A stretch of DNA of 64,000 nucleotides from Leptodontidium sp. MPI-SDFR-AT-0119. Its lineage: Eukaryota; Ascomycota; Leotiomycetes; Helotiales; Leptodontidiaceae. Positions 47,666 through 58,640 of this stretch are shown one piece after another. The stretch is taken from the NCBI GenBank assembly GCA_020726505.1, contig JAHLEZ010000009.1, positions 248,001 to 312,000 on the forward strand. Direction: 5' to 3'. The translations under genes and the position numbers were made by a program. How positions within the stretch are numbered: position 1 is the first letter of the stretch; the number at the start of each line of letters is the position of its first letter. The notes beneath the pieces were generated by a model, which saw only the letters and a list, made by a program, of their open reading frames with translations, made no database searches and had not been told where the DNA came from.

Positions 47666-50428
47666 AACTACCTCGCTTAAACTCGCTTACATACTTGGTA
47701 AAGCTTATTTTAGGCTTAAATCCGCCGGAAATAGCTCAAAACAAGCCACATACGTCTGATATAAAGCTCCGACTTGTACAGGTTACAGCCACGGAATCCA
47801 AGGCTTTTGATACACAGCTTTCCTAGGCTAAAACAGTGGTTGTACGAAGCTCCGGGCTTTGCGTCTCAAACTACCGGAAGCAATTGTATTTAGTAAAGAC
47901 TCGTTTGAGCTCGTTTGAGCTTACATTTACCTAATTTGGCTACCTAAGCAAATACACACGTGATAAGCTAGAGTAGTTATATAGACCTAGAAATCCCCTT
48001 TACAATAGAATCATCATTCACACCAAATCTCTTCTTTTCAGTTACTACATTTACTATTGTTAAGTAAAGGGGTCGTCCGGGGAGCGAAAATAAATAAGAG
48101 AAAGAGGCTACTATTAGTTATAAACGAATTATGAAGTTGAAGGTTAAATAAAAAAACACTATAGCCTTTATAATATTAGCAAAGTAACTTAAGATAAAAC
48201 TCCGCTAATGATAGAGACAACGTTACTTACCCCGCAATTTTATTATACCTATTCTATATATTAATTCCACTTTCTCCTTTATTAAATGTAGCAGCTTTTT
48301 TATACGTTATTGTGATTAACTTGTTACGTTAGTATCCACTAGGCCCCTTGTATCCGCATAAAATTTTGTTAGCTACTATTAGGGGCAAGCCCACTACTTA
48401 ATTAACTATTGCTGCCTAACCTAGCGTCAATACCCTAGGCATAAAGCTTTATAGCAGCGGGGTAACTAGCTTAGGCATTCTTTACTATCAAGTAGAACAT
48501 AATGCCCTCTCTTTATTTTTAAGAAGACCTTAAGCTATAAACTATTAATTAAATACTCGTATAATTTAAGATAGTAGTTAATTTTAATAAGTAATATGTC
48601 CTTAGCCTAAGTTTAATTATAGTAAAAGCTAACTTTTGTAGTAATAAGACTTCTTAGTTTAAAGCTCTTTTAATTCCTTATAAGTCTTAATAGCCCAGAT
48701 CGTATGTTATTTGCGATTTATATTATTATAATAGAAAGTCTTTTGGCCCCACTTACTATTATAATAAACAGTTCGATACACGAGGCAATTAACGGAGTTA
48801 TAATATTAGAGAATATCGACGAACAAACATTTGTGAGGTTTTGTGAGTTTACTTACTTTAGGGACTATATACTAGTATAATAGAAGCTTGTGCTAGCTAG
48901 TACCGACTTCGAGAGGGGAAGGTCTCTTATACTTGCGAGAGATTATGTGGAAAAACCTTTCGCGGCTTCTAAGAAAAAGGAGAAAAAAGAGAAGAAAAAA
49001 AAAAGAGCGGTTTCGATTTTACTAGTCTTAATAACGTTAAAGTATCTTATAAATAATGTGAATAACGCGGTTTTAGAGTACTTACGTAGATCCTTCGGGA
49101 CGAATTCTAACGACGTAAGTACTCGGTAGTCAGTCCAAAGTTTCAATCAAACAAATCTCTAGACAAAGGCGAGAACAACGAGAGCCCGCTTCTTTATTAT
49201 ACTCGAGTATATATCTTCGCCGAGATATATAATATAGCCGATTTACGTTCGTTAACTTTTAACAAATTATATTAGGCGCTTTGTTTTTTTAAGGTTATTA
49301 TAAGTTAAATAAGAAAAGTAATCGATTTTGCTTAATTTAGCTATTATAATAATAATACTCGAGATAACGACGCTAAGTAAGGCATAAATAATTTAAGAAA
49401 AATAGTTATGTACTTTGTAGTGTGCGTGTTTAAGACGATAATAAAGGATAATAAGTTTTTAATATTAATAGAGGAAGGAGGGCGTTTTGTGAAAGACCTT
49501 ATAGCTTCGTTAAGGAAAAGAATCACAGGAGATACTAAGTAATAGGATGGGATTGCCGAGATTGTAATTATTAGAATAAAGGGCGGGGGGATAATCTACT
49601 CGCCCGCTCGTTGTTATCCTTGTGGGCTCTTATATTACCGTAAGAGAATCAATAAGTAGATTTTCACTAGAGAGGCAGTGTCAGTTAACCTCTCTAGCGG
49701 CCTATAAGGATAGCTAGATTTCTTTACACTAAGAGCCTAAGTTAGTTTAAGAAATAATGGCTACTATCTTAAAGTGCGCCGTCTGTTAGCCTAAGTCCTA
49801 CTTTGCCTAACATTTTACCTTTAAATAATGTGTCTTAGTCGCCGCCCCGACCCTTTTGGAACTACGAGAAGAATAAGGGTAAGGTAAAGTAAAACAGGAA
49901 TACTTCTACTAATACAAAACGTGGTAAGGAAGAGAGGCAAAGAACATCAGTCAGGTGTAATCTAAACGCCTGTTCAAGGGGGGTAACTTAAGACACAAGG
50001 CACGTTCCTCATCCTAACTATCACTTGTAGCTTCCTCCTATACGAACGAGACGCAGATAAGTCCCCTTTGAGCAGTCCGCAACTGGAACGTAAGCTCATT
50101 TGAGTCATGGGAGCAGTCCATTTTGAGTTCCGCTGTGGCGGGAATATTTGATTGTCTCGACTTAATCCAGTATCATCCCGATCTGTGCAATAGATAGGCA
50201 TCCCGCAAGAACATGAAGAAAATCGAACGTAAGAGATAGCGTGCCTAGCTCCAAATGAAGTGACGGCGTTATCAAGGAAACCAACCGGCTATAAGGCAGC
50301 TCCTTATCTTCGATGGTAAGAAGAGAAACATAATCTGGGGTAGGTGTACACATACTCTCTAAGTCGCTGTTATCAATGTGACCAGGTTGCGAAGGCGAGC
50401 TCGAAGGAGTTAGAGGTAGTGCTATATA
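47666..50428. other. AT-rich repeat debris grading into normal DNA
   Basis: No domain recognised. Frames at 48890-49129 (Lys/Glu-rich run KKKEKKEKKKK) and 49344-49526 have no family. 47700-48000 is less AT-rich and may be part of another LTR (GTTTGAGCTC is directly repeated at about 47912), but no partner was found. Confidence 0.35.
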
Positions 50429-50878
50429 TTAGAAGAAACCTTCGACTAGATACCTGTGGACAGATCCAGACTGAGATCGGATTGGAGATATAAAAGCTTG
50501 CGCTAAGGATTGAGCAGAAATACCTGAGGATAACCAAGATGCGAGTGGTAGTAAGACGCTCTCATTAGGAAAATGATATGTTTTCTTTCTCTTTGATCTC
50601 GATGCCCTTAGGACCCTGCCATCCACTATCTCTTTTAATAGCATAGAAAGGCGACCGAACTCCCCGTACTGGTCTGCTGGAACGTTCATCCAGTCTGGCA
50701 AGATCCAGCTGGCGTAGAGCCGGCCGTGGGTCCGGGGTACATAGAAGCCGCCGTGGAATGCTGATTCAAATGTATGTAGGATGAGTGAAGCGCCGAGAAC
50801 GACTTGACTCTTAAGGCAAACGGATCTACGAGCAATCCTCGCCGAAAATGACGAATACAAAGAGCGGGCTGTCGACAA
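50429..50878 (-). CDS. Hypothetical protein, 149 aa
   Basis: Open frame of normal composition (for example PRTHGRLYASWILPDWMNVP, SKRKKTYHFPNESVLLPLAS). No known domain. An overlapping minus frame at 50686-50973 reads differently over the same bases and is considered a shadow. The 5' end overlaps the truncated CYTH frame on the other strand, so at least one of the two is not a working gene. It may be a remnant. Confidence 0.3.
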   Translation of the reverse strand: MSTARSLYSSFSARIARRSVCLKSQVVLGASLILHTFESAFHGGFYVPRTHGRLYASWILPDWMNVPADQYGEFGRLSMLLKEIVDGRVLRASRSKRKKTYHFPNESVLLPLASWLSSGISAQSLAQAFISPIRSQSGSVHRYLVEGFF

Positions 50879-50994
50879 CTCAAAACATCACAATCTTGCT
50901 GAACGTATCCACCGAAAGCAGACATGTATTCCCACGCATCTCCTACTACTTCAACAAGATTGCCTCTGCCCATTCAGGCAGGGTGCAAATTCGT

Positions 50995-51270
50995 CGGCTC
51001 GAGGTGGAGCGCAAGCTTTTAGTCACACCAGTTGCTGTCTCCTACCTGCGTTCCAACGGCGGAGGTTCAAGATTCAAGAAATACGAGAGCTTCGGAAAGC
51101 AGACTACCCACGACACCTACGACCGAAACAGTTTGCTCTTTTCGAAAGGAGTTTATATTCGTCCGCGGAATGGACATTGGGAGGCGAAGATCCAGTTTAA
51201 CGCATCGCCAATTGCCTCGGGAACGCTAATAGCAACTCGCCATATACCAAAAGAGGCTTGCGGAGGGTAG
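50995..51270 (+). pseudogene. Truncated CYTH-domain (thiamine-triphosphatase-like) gene
   Basis: Within an open plus frame (50848-51270) lies RLEVERKLLVTPVAVSYLRS, carrying the ExExK signature that starts CYTH enzymes, followed by FKKYESFGKQTTHDTY, DRNSLLFSKGVYIRPRNG and HWEAKI. CYTH phosphohydrolases coordinate metal with later acidic strands. Here the homology stops after WEAKI (about 51195) and the frame ends at 51270, so most of the tunnel fold is missing. Compared with the usual DTYYDR a Tyr is missing. A 5' exon could lie upstream (CAGG before TGCAAATTCG), but the 3' loss makes it a fragment. Confidence 0.65.
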
Positions 51271-51564
51271 GTTGAGCGGTGTGGCAGCGGGTAATAAATA
51301 CACTAGGATAGACAAAATCCAAATTTGAACACCATCTCACAGAAAGACAGAAATAGACCCGGGTCTATGGCCGGTTCGACGGCCTCTTATGTTTCATATT
51401 TTTATCATATTAAAACGGCTTCGAGATCACACCACACAACTACCAAGATGTTGACAATAACAACATCGCAACATTCCATTTTCTCCTCAATGATAATGCC
51501 ACCTAGTCCATCTGTGAGACTAGCAAGGGTTTTCAGGATTCTCTCGAAGGCTTAGAGGTCGAGT

Positions 51565-52737
51565 TCAAGCCGGCCTGTGACGCATGCCTGATAGCTCGTA
51601 CTTCACTATGAGGCGACAGCACAATGTTGATCCTAGCAGGCGGATGAGTACTATCAATGCATTTCGGATATTGATAAATAGTAAGCTCGAAAAAACCCTG
51701 CTTCACGTTAGTTAAAGTGAATATGGCTCTTACTAGGTGGCTTACAGGGTCCCATATATATAATGAAAAAGCGTGAGTACTGCGCTCCACCACGATACGA
51801 CCAAAAACCAGTAGCTATTAGGTTGATACTTTAAGAGCGTGCGAGTCTTCTGCATCGCGCAAGGTGTAAATTCATCCTGCGCCCAATACTGTATCCGACT
51901 CCATAAGCGCTCCTTGCGTCGAGATGGCGGTAACGCTTTTTCTACGTCTAATCGAAAAGCCCAGGAACCCCACAGATGTATCCATCCCGTAAAGAGACTC
52001 CAGAGAAGCGGGTGAGCAGTCACATGTGCGGACCAGGAAATGAAAGTCCCCACTCCAAGCATGTAAGTCGTGTGGAAGACATTTACACTCGCTGCCAGCG
52101 CAAGCGCAATCTCAATAATCACAATAATCGCACGTTTAGTGGATGATTGAGAGATTGATGAGTGTTGCACACCAAGACCCGTCTTCCGGCTCTCCAACAT
52201 GTTGGGGACATCTTCATATTGGAATGTCCTTAACGGAGTCACCGATGGCGACCCCATAGCGAGCAGAAACGCAAGCAGTGGTCGTCTCGAAGCTAGCAAC
52301 GCTGTGTCTACCAGGGTCGATCCAGCACTCGCGATGATAGTGGGCATAAGACCAAGCAGCACTCCGGCGCTTGCCATTTCGGCCTTGTCTATATCGCGCA
52401 TGTGGTTGGAGAGGCAGTCGATCACGGGATACAAGTAGGTCCAGACTCCCTTCACCGGTTTAGCTCCATACCGAGAGTCCCAGCCGCTGTCTTGTTTTTC
52501 CAGGTAATTCGTGTATTCTGTGGAGCAGTTTATGCGTACGAGGAGAGAGAGAGAGTCGTCGTACCAGTACCATTTTTGAAATCGTTGGGCTTGAAGTCGA
52601 ACTACTAGCATAAGGGCAGCTCCTCCTAAGAGAAGAACGAAATGAAGTATCTTAACAAGATCATTAGCCATAGCGACTAGAAGATCAGCCGTGGCGCCTA
52701 GAGCTGGCGCCAATCTTTGCTTGAATAAAGTCGTCAT
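51565..52737 (-). CDS. Uncharacterised multi-pass membrane protein (two exons, 374 aa)
   Basis: Exon 1 is 52737-51746 and exon 2 is 51697-51565. The 48-nt intron has GTAAGC, ACTAAC and CAG signals; phase 2; total 1125 nt. Hydrophobic segments lie at about 28-48, 122-142, 152-166, 208-230, 235-255 and 312-330, and exon 2 adds VFSSLLFINIRNALIVLIRL. The 60-100 region has a Trp/Tyr/Asp-rich stretch (KWYWYDDS) and two Cys on a likely non-cytosolic loop. The layout (TMs, then an RLDVEKALPPSRRKERLW basic loop) resembles a fungus-restricted family of integral membrane proteins of unknown function. Intact, normal composition. Confidence 0.75.
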
Positions 52738-54365
52738 TTAGCTGGATTTTTTGCGTTGTAGAGCTGAAGAGGTATTATTGTACGCAAAAGCACAAAAAGG
52801 GAATGAGAATGCAATTGTATTTAGAGAGGGAAGAGTGCTCACTACCGCGCGTTGCTGCGCTCAATTCTTGCATGTGCAAATTAATCCACAAACGCCAGAA
52901 GAAGATCGGCCACAGGGGTAAATGCGGTCTCCTTGCATAGAGAGAGGCGACAGGTTAGATGCAATAAAGCGCGAGGACCAAGCGCTTGCGCCACTGCCAT
53001 CGTACGCCACAGTAGATGCCATCATGGCACTTGCGGCTTGCGGCTTGCGGGAACTTTCAAAGTCAAGGCTTCACGGTCTTCCTTCTTTTCGAGCATTATA
53101 AGTTGATTAATGTATAGCAGCCGAGAACCATATGTACCTTTGAAAGCTGGGGTCAAGCATTCACGGCAATGTTTGTTGCTGCTTAGCAAGAAGGAGTCCA
53201 AGAGCTATTTGAGGCTATCCTTTTCCTGGTTACGCGCCAGCTGTCGAGAAAACCTTACTCCTTCTCCCCTTTTCCTCTATCGAACGAGATCTTCATCGCA
53301 TAATCCTACAACCATGGAGATCCACATCCCAACTACTTTAGTAAATACTGTGTACGGAAGTAATTACACCCCTGGGGTTATGAAGTCAGCCTCACCAAGG
53401 GTAGGTAATTGGCCAATACGAAAAGCAGAACTGGCTTAACTGTGGGGTCGAAAGTGCTACTTTGGTAACCCTGGCGTGACCAGCTCGGACCGCTGGAGTG
53501 TCTGGACTTAGTTGTCACACCTATCGGGTTGAATTAAAGGTTACCCTCCATCCGCAATCCGTTATCCTTGCGTTCGCTTCCAGCCACCAGTTACAGGGAC
53601 TTACAGGGGCTTCAGTGAGGTCACGTGCGCGAACGCAAAGCTGGCAGCAGCGCAACGGATAAGTTATCCGCGCTCCAACCTCAAAGCCAAACAGCAATTG
53701 TCCGTGAATTAAAAAGCGGTTTGAATACAACTTTAATCGTCCACGATTTCTTTTGGGTGTTTTATTTGCGCCCAGCGTTAAGAAAGTTCGAAGCTATTTG
53801 TTTGCTGTGCCGCTGCCGGAGACCCATCCGACTCTCAAGTACACACCTTTTTAGCCCCGAAACGTAAACTTAATTTTTCGCCTGATGCAGACCCCGACAC
53901 ACCGTACGTACCACTCCATGGGGCCTTCAACGAATTTAGATTTTGACTTTTTGCCAAGCTGCTCTCTGACTGCTGGCAGTACTTGGCAGATAGAATAATT
54001 AGGCATAGCTCAGTCGCGGGTCCGGGTCGCGTTTCCGTCCCGTGCTGTTGCCATGGGCAAGGCAGAGCCAGAGTCCGTGGGACCCGTTTGTCTACCCATT
54101 TGCACTTACTCAACATAGCTAACATTAAACAGTCGAAGAAACGCAAGACCTGCTATGCACAAAAGACACCCAGACGCAAATCACCTACTCTTGGCCTCAA
54201 TCCTCACGCACCGATCGGTCAGAGCCAGGAGACACCACAGCAGATTGCTGCTAAGAGAGAGCGTGCCGCTATGAAAGTCCCGATTTACATGCGTTTATAT
54301 ATGATGCGAGGCGGTTCGCCGTATATAATCGATTAGCTATTGAACAGGCGCCCCTTTAATTATAA
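52738..54365. other. Intergenic; possible orphan first exon at 53323
   Basis: 53323-53407 could be a first exon (MEIHIPTTLVNTVYGSNYTP) ending at a GTAGGT, but no continuing exon was found. 53521-54340 has open frames without features. A perfect repeat GCGGCTTGCGGCTTGCGG-like occurs at about 53032-53050. Confidence 0.35.
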
Positions 54366-54818
54366 TTTTCAGCCCTTATCTTCGCCCCGGAGAAGAGTAT
54401 TATCCGAGAAACATTTGAGAAGTGTATCCCTACTTGGATAGAAAGAAAGCCAAGAGTTCAAGCGCACTGGAGTGCGACGCTCCAGACGCTCGAAGGCCAC
54501 TCGGACTGGGTCAGTTCAGTCGCCTTCTCACCCGACGGCAAGCAGGTCGTCTCGGGCTCTCACGATCAAACGGTGCGGCTCTGGGATACCGCAACAGGAA
54601 CGGCGCTTTGGACGCTCAACGGCCACTCGTGCTCGATCAATTCAGTCGCCTTCTCACCCGACGGCAAGCAGGTCGTCTCAACTTCTCGCGATCACACGGT
54701 AGAGCTCTGGGATGTTACAACAGGTGCGGCGCTTCAGACGCTCAAGGGCCACTCGGGCTGGGTCAAATCAGTCGCCTTCTCGCCCGATAGCAAGCAGGTT
54801 GTCTCGGGAGAAGAATAG
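54366..54818 (+). pseudogene. NACHT-WD40 NLR fragment (HET-E/NWD-like)
   Basis: A single open frame reads ALIFAPEKSIIRETFEKCIP, TWIERKPRVQAHWSATLQTL, then WD40 repeats of exactly 126 bp (42 aa) starting at about 54486, 54612 and 54738: GHSDWVSSVAFSPDGKQVVS, QTVRLWDTATGTALW, TVELWDVTTGAALQ. It stops at 54818 in the third repeat (SGEE-stop). The NACHT domain upstream and the rest of the propeller are missing. The remaining repeats are near-identical in DNA, typical of the homogenised WD40 arrays of fungal NLRs. Confidence 0.82.
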
Positions 54819-54959
54819 ATTGCATAAGTAGCAAGCACTCTTGCTTGAGTAAATAAGCCTTAGTCGCTGTCCGCTTAGATGAACCTTATAAAAGAAGAGG
54901 AGTTGTATCTCTGCGTGAACTTTCCAATGTGACATTGATAAAGAGGCAGGCATAGGGAT

Positions 54960-55310
54960 CTAGAACGGCTCTATCTTAATGCTTTCAAAGAGCCGAAAAT
55001 CCCTATGTCTTGCAGCGCAAACGAGCTCGGAAGTTGCAGAGTAGTATTGGCCCAATTTCCCAATCGCTTCTGGTAAGTATGCCTTCAAACTTAGCTCGAT
55101 CATCGAAGTCTGAAGAGCTCGACTGAGATTAGTAGCCGAGGAGAATACGTGAACCTGCTTCACGATTTCCCCTACTACTTCTACTACTCCCTCTACTTCG
55201 ACGATCTTCACATTCGGATTAGTTATGCTCTCAAGACTAGCAAATAGGCTTTGCAGATCTCATACCCTACGCCGGCTTTCCTTAAGTGCCTTTATTGCTC
55301 TAATCGATTG
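54960..55310 (-). pseudogene. Unrecognised conserved-looking fragment
   Basis: The minus frame reads AIKALKESRRRV, a TGA, then DLQSLFASLESITNPNVKIV, SLKAYLPEAIGKLGQYYSAT and RLFESIKIEPF-stop at 54960. Helical and well-formed, but interrupted; family not recognised. It lies next to the NLR fragment, and could be the tail of another multi-domain fungal gene. Confidence 0.35.
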
Positions 55311-56413
55311 ACTGTAAATCGCATCATGCAGTTGTTCGATTAGGGGTCGTTTTCTAGCAGTCTTTCTTGTGACGCGATCGGAAAGAAGGCAGAATTCGAT
55401 TGAGGTCTAGGCTAACAACCTCTCGAAAGGCTTCTTTCGTATCTTTTGATTTTAAGCGCACTAAAATGTAAATTAACATAGTATTAGAGGAAGATTAATA
55501 ACCTAACCTCGCCGTACGACATGCTCTAATACTCTCGCAAGTCTAACAAACCCCGTCGTAACTATTAAAAGGTTTCCCGTGTTTACTACTACTCGTATTA
55601 TAATTCCTTTCCTGTTACAGTGTTCTTCGATGCAAACGGCCATAACCTTAAGACTATTATTTAACGTAACAAAAAGAAATACTAAGTTGCACGCAATCTC
55701 TTTCTCTCGCGTAACGCTTAGCTAACGGGTCGAGTTAATCTTTAAGTTAATAAAATTCTCACTTAGTATTTTGGGAAGCTCGTTTAGCTATCGGAAGTTG
55801 CTAATAAATTATTACAATTACGCGCGGGTAATTTCGCTTTCCTATAGTATCTTTATATTCGTCTCGTCGTCTTCTTCTTCTTAAGTAGCTCGCCAAGTAT
55901 AATTTAACGGAGTAAAAAGTAATAAGTTATAATCGCTTAAGAATTTAATATCTTTAAAAGGTCTCGTTATTAAGCTACTTAAAAAAAATATAAAAATATA
56001 AGACAAATAGTAGCCACAAAGCAGCGATTACGAGTAGTTCAGTAGTTAAGGCCAAGATAGCAGCAGGTGTTGCGACAGTCGTCGTATTAACTAATACTCT
56101 TAAGGGGGCAGTTAGTTAAGCTGGATCCGCCCCTCCCACGGCATTGGCAATTCGCGCCCCTAACTAGCTCCACTAAAGCTAACATCGCTAGACAAGAAAC
56201 TGTATAAGAATCTTACCCCTCTTACTAACCTTATAAACATTACTAAATCAATCTAACTTACGAGTCCTAGACGATCCTATATTCTATAATTATAACGGCT
56301 ACCTAAGGCGAAAGAATCTACGCCAATTGTAAAATCATTTAGGGCGATAGAAACTACGACTTTAACATTAAGACCGACGATTACGTAGGATATACATGCG
56401 TTATTAAGAGGGA
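55311..56413. other. AT-rich repeat debris
   Basis: Stops in all frames, TA-rich; no domain recognised. Ends at the CCTCA target duplication of the copia element (56414-56418). Confidence 0.4.
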
Positions 56414-56418
56414 CCTCA

Positions 56419-56674
56419 TGTCGGTGCAGTACCGGTTCATGTACCACGCCGCATGTGTGAATATATTCTAATGCGAGTATAGCGATAGAGTAATAAATAT
56501 ATAGTTCAAAATCTGTGTATATTCTAAAAGAGTGCGAGGAAAGTTAGACTATATATTACGAAACCCCACTAAATCTCCACCAAAACTAGTCCGGCTACGC
56601 TCTGACCCCTGACTTTGACCCGCACCCCCTTTTCCAAATCGAAGTATACTTATGTAAGGACTTATAAACTAACA
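56419..56674 (-). repeat. 3' LTR of copia copy B
   Basis: 256 bp. On the minus strand it begins TGTTAGTTTATAAG and ends CTGCACCGACA. A polypurine-like stretch (CAAAAGAAG) lies just inside it. Confidence 0.9.
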
Positions 56675-57169
56675 CCGGCAAAACTTCTTTTGAAAAAACC
56701 ATTTCTAACACACGTAGAAGTAAATAACAAGTAATATATAAGAAATAACAAATAAAATGACAGAGTATCTGACAGCGTCTAATTCCGGCTCGATAATGTC
56801 CCGAAAGTGCCCCGAAAAGGGTCCGAATATAGTAAAGTGCCGTAGTAAAGCTAAGCGAGAACTAATAATAATAGGAACCCTTAGTATTATATAACGTGAT
56901 AAATATATATATATCACTTTCCCCTAAAGGTTTAGAGTCTCCTTTAACTAACACACATATAACCACCGTACGTATACTACTTTCTGATCTCTTTAATTTG
57001 CCTAATATAGCTCAAAGACTAACATTTCTAAGAAGATTATATCAAATCAAATAGACAACCCAAAAGTAAATATACTCTTTAGAGATAATTTAGTAAGGAA
57101 ACAGTATATTAACTAAAAACAGTACTTATACTAATACTTATAAGAGCGCTCGACCTCGCCTACCGCAAA

Positions 57170-57840
57170 TGCTGCATTTAGTGTATCCGCCTTATTATAA
57201 AGAACCTATCCCACGATTACTTCTTTAATAATCCTAAGAGTAAGAAGTGCGTATATTACGTAAAAAAGAAGTCTCAGTGTAACCTAGTAAGTACTCCCAT
57301 TTTCTTTTTTATTCTAAATTATATCCGAATCCTCGCCGAAAGTACTCCGGATATACGGTTATTAATATATAATAAATTCCGTGGTTTATTACTGAAGAGT
57401 ACCTTTGTCTAATTACTGCCCTCAAGGCGAAAAATAAAAAAGCTATTATTGTTGCCGCTAAATTAATTAATTTGGCATTATTAGTCGCTGCTGCTAGCGT
57501 ATTAAAGACTACTAAGGAGTTGTCGCTAGCGTTATTAGAAGAAACGCGCGCTATACGCCGGGAAATCGCTAGCTTGGCCAGCTCGCAAGTAATAAGTTAA
57601 CCCCCTCATTCCTTTTTAATACTAAGGCTCCCAAGTATTAACGCTTTGTACTATAAGAGACAGTATTAGTCTTAAACTAGCTCCTCACTGTCGTCTCCTT
57701 TACCGCCACTAAGTGTAGTAGAGAAGACGGCGGTAAAGACGATACTCCTACTAAGCGTCTTCGCCGAAGTCGCCGCTATAGCGCGGGGGAGGAAAAGGGG
57801 GAAGAGGAAGAACTTCTCCTTAATATATATACGTAAGGGA
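57170..57840 (+). pseudogene. Antisense Cys-rich accessory ORF inside copia copy B
   Basis: Runs opposite to pol. The first part (57170-57286) reads CCI-stop-CIRLIIKNLSHDYFFN and NPKSKKCVYYVKKKSQCNLV, a cysteine/lysine cluster that looks like a small zinc-binding module. A phase-0 intron follows: GTAAGTACT at 57287, acceptor just before 57376. The acceptor is CAG in copy A and mutated to TAA here. Exon 2 (from 57376) gives IPWFITEEYLCLITALKAKN, an Ala/Leu-rich helix and LLEETRAIRREIASLASSQ. After another gap comes a basic/acidic tail, TKRLRRSRRYSAGEE, then a Glu-rich run. Copy A (minus strand, about 45720-45000) keeps the same order. Function unknown. Confidence 0.6.
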
Positions 57841-58311
57841 TTCGGCCTTATTTCGGATTAGCTTCGTAGTAGGTCCTTCGTGGCGGCACTTTCTTTATAT
57901 TACTATACGGGAGTAGCCCCCTATAATAAAACCGGCAGTTTGTCCCTGTTAGAGTGTCGTCGCAAGGCCGCCTGTTAGTACTTTAAATTAAAAGGTGTTT
58001 AAAACTAAATCGAGTGTATTTCTAACTTCGCAAATTAATTAAATATAAAAATAATCGTAAGTAATAAATCAATAAAAATAAGAGTTACAAGGAAATATAT
58101 AAAAAATCAGCGAGTGTAAGAAATCCCTCCGTTACTAGTCCGAATCGACTCCGGTTAACCGTTAAACTTAACCCTCCATTTTAACAATGAGGATATTAGT
58201 GTCAATAAAATCCCGAAGAGCCTTATTCGGAGCGCTCTTCGTCATAACGTCAGTAGGATTATTGGCGCCATTAATCTATCGAACCTCCGTTAGCTCTTTA
58301 CGCTCGTATAA

Positions 58312-58640
58312 TTAACGAATAGCCATAATATTAATTATTAGGCGCTTTTCTTTCGTCGTACCGAGTTTAATAATACACTTATAAAGGGACAAAAAATCTG
58401 TGCAAATAATAGTAGAAAAACGTAAGATACCAAGCTTATCAATTACTATATTAATAGTCGTACTAAGGGAAATCAATATATCAATGCCAGCTACTATAAC
58501 ATATAACTCTAATACGAGTATTACACGAGTTACTCTCTTGTATTTTATTGAGCTAGTATACACGATATTACTAGTTAAGGTAAATTGCGCATCCCCTACC
58601 GTTTCAGTACTAATTACTAATACGAAACTTATCTATAAAC
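58312..58640 (-). pseudogene. RNase H domain of copia copy B
   Basis: The best-preserved coding block of the element. It shows the VLELY (expected ASELY) catalytic Glu and the CTD catalytic Asp contexts, and ends IMAIR before a stop at 58312. Homologous to 44180-44520 in copy A. Confidence 0.85.

Noticed and set aside
48890..49129. Lys/Glu-rich 79-aa protein
   Set aside because: Low-complexity run in an AT-rich debris block, with no support beyond an open frame.
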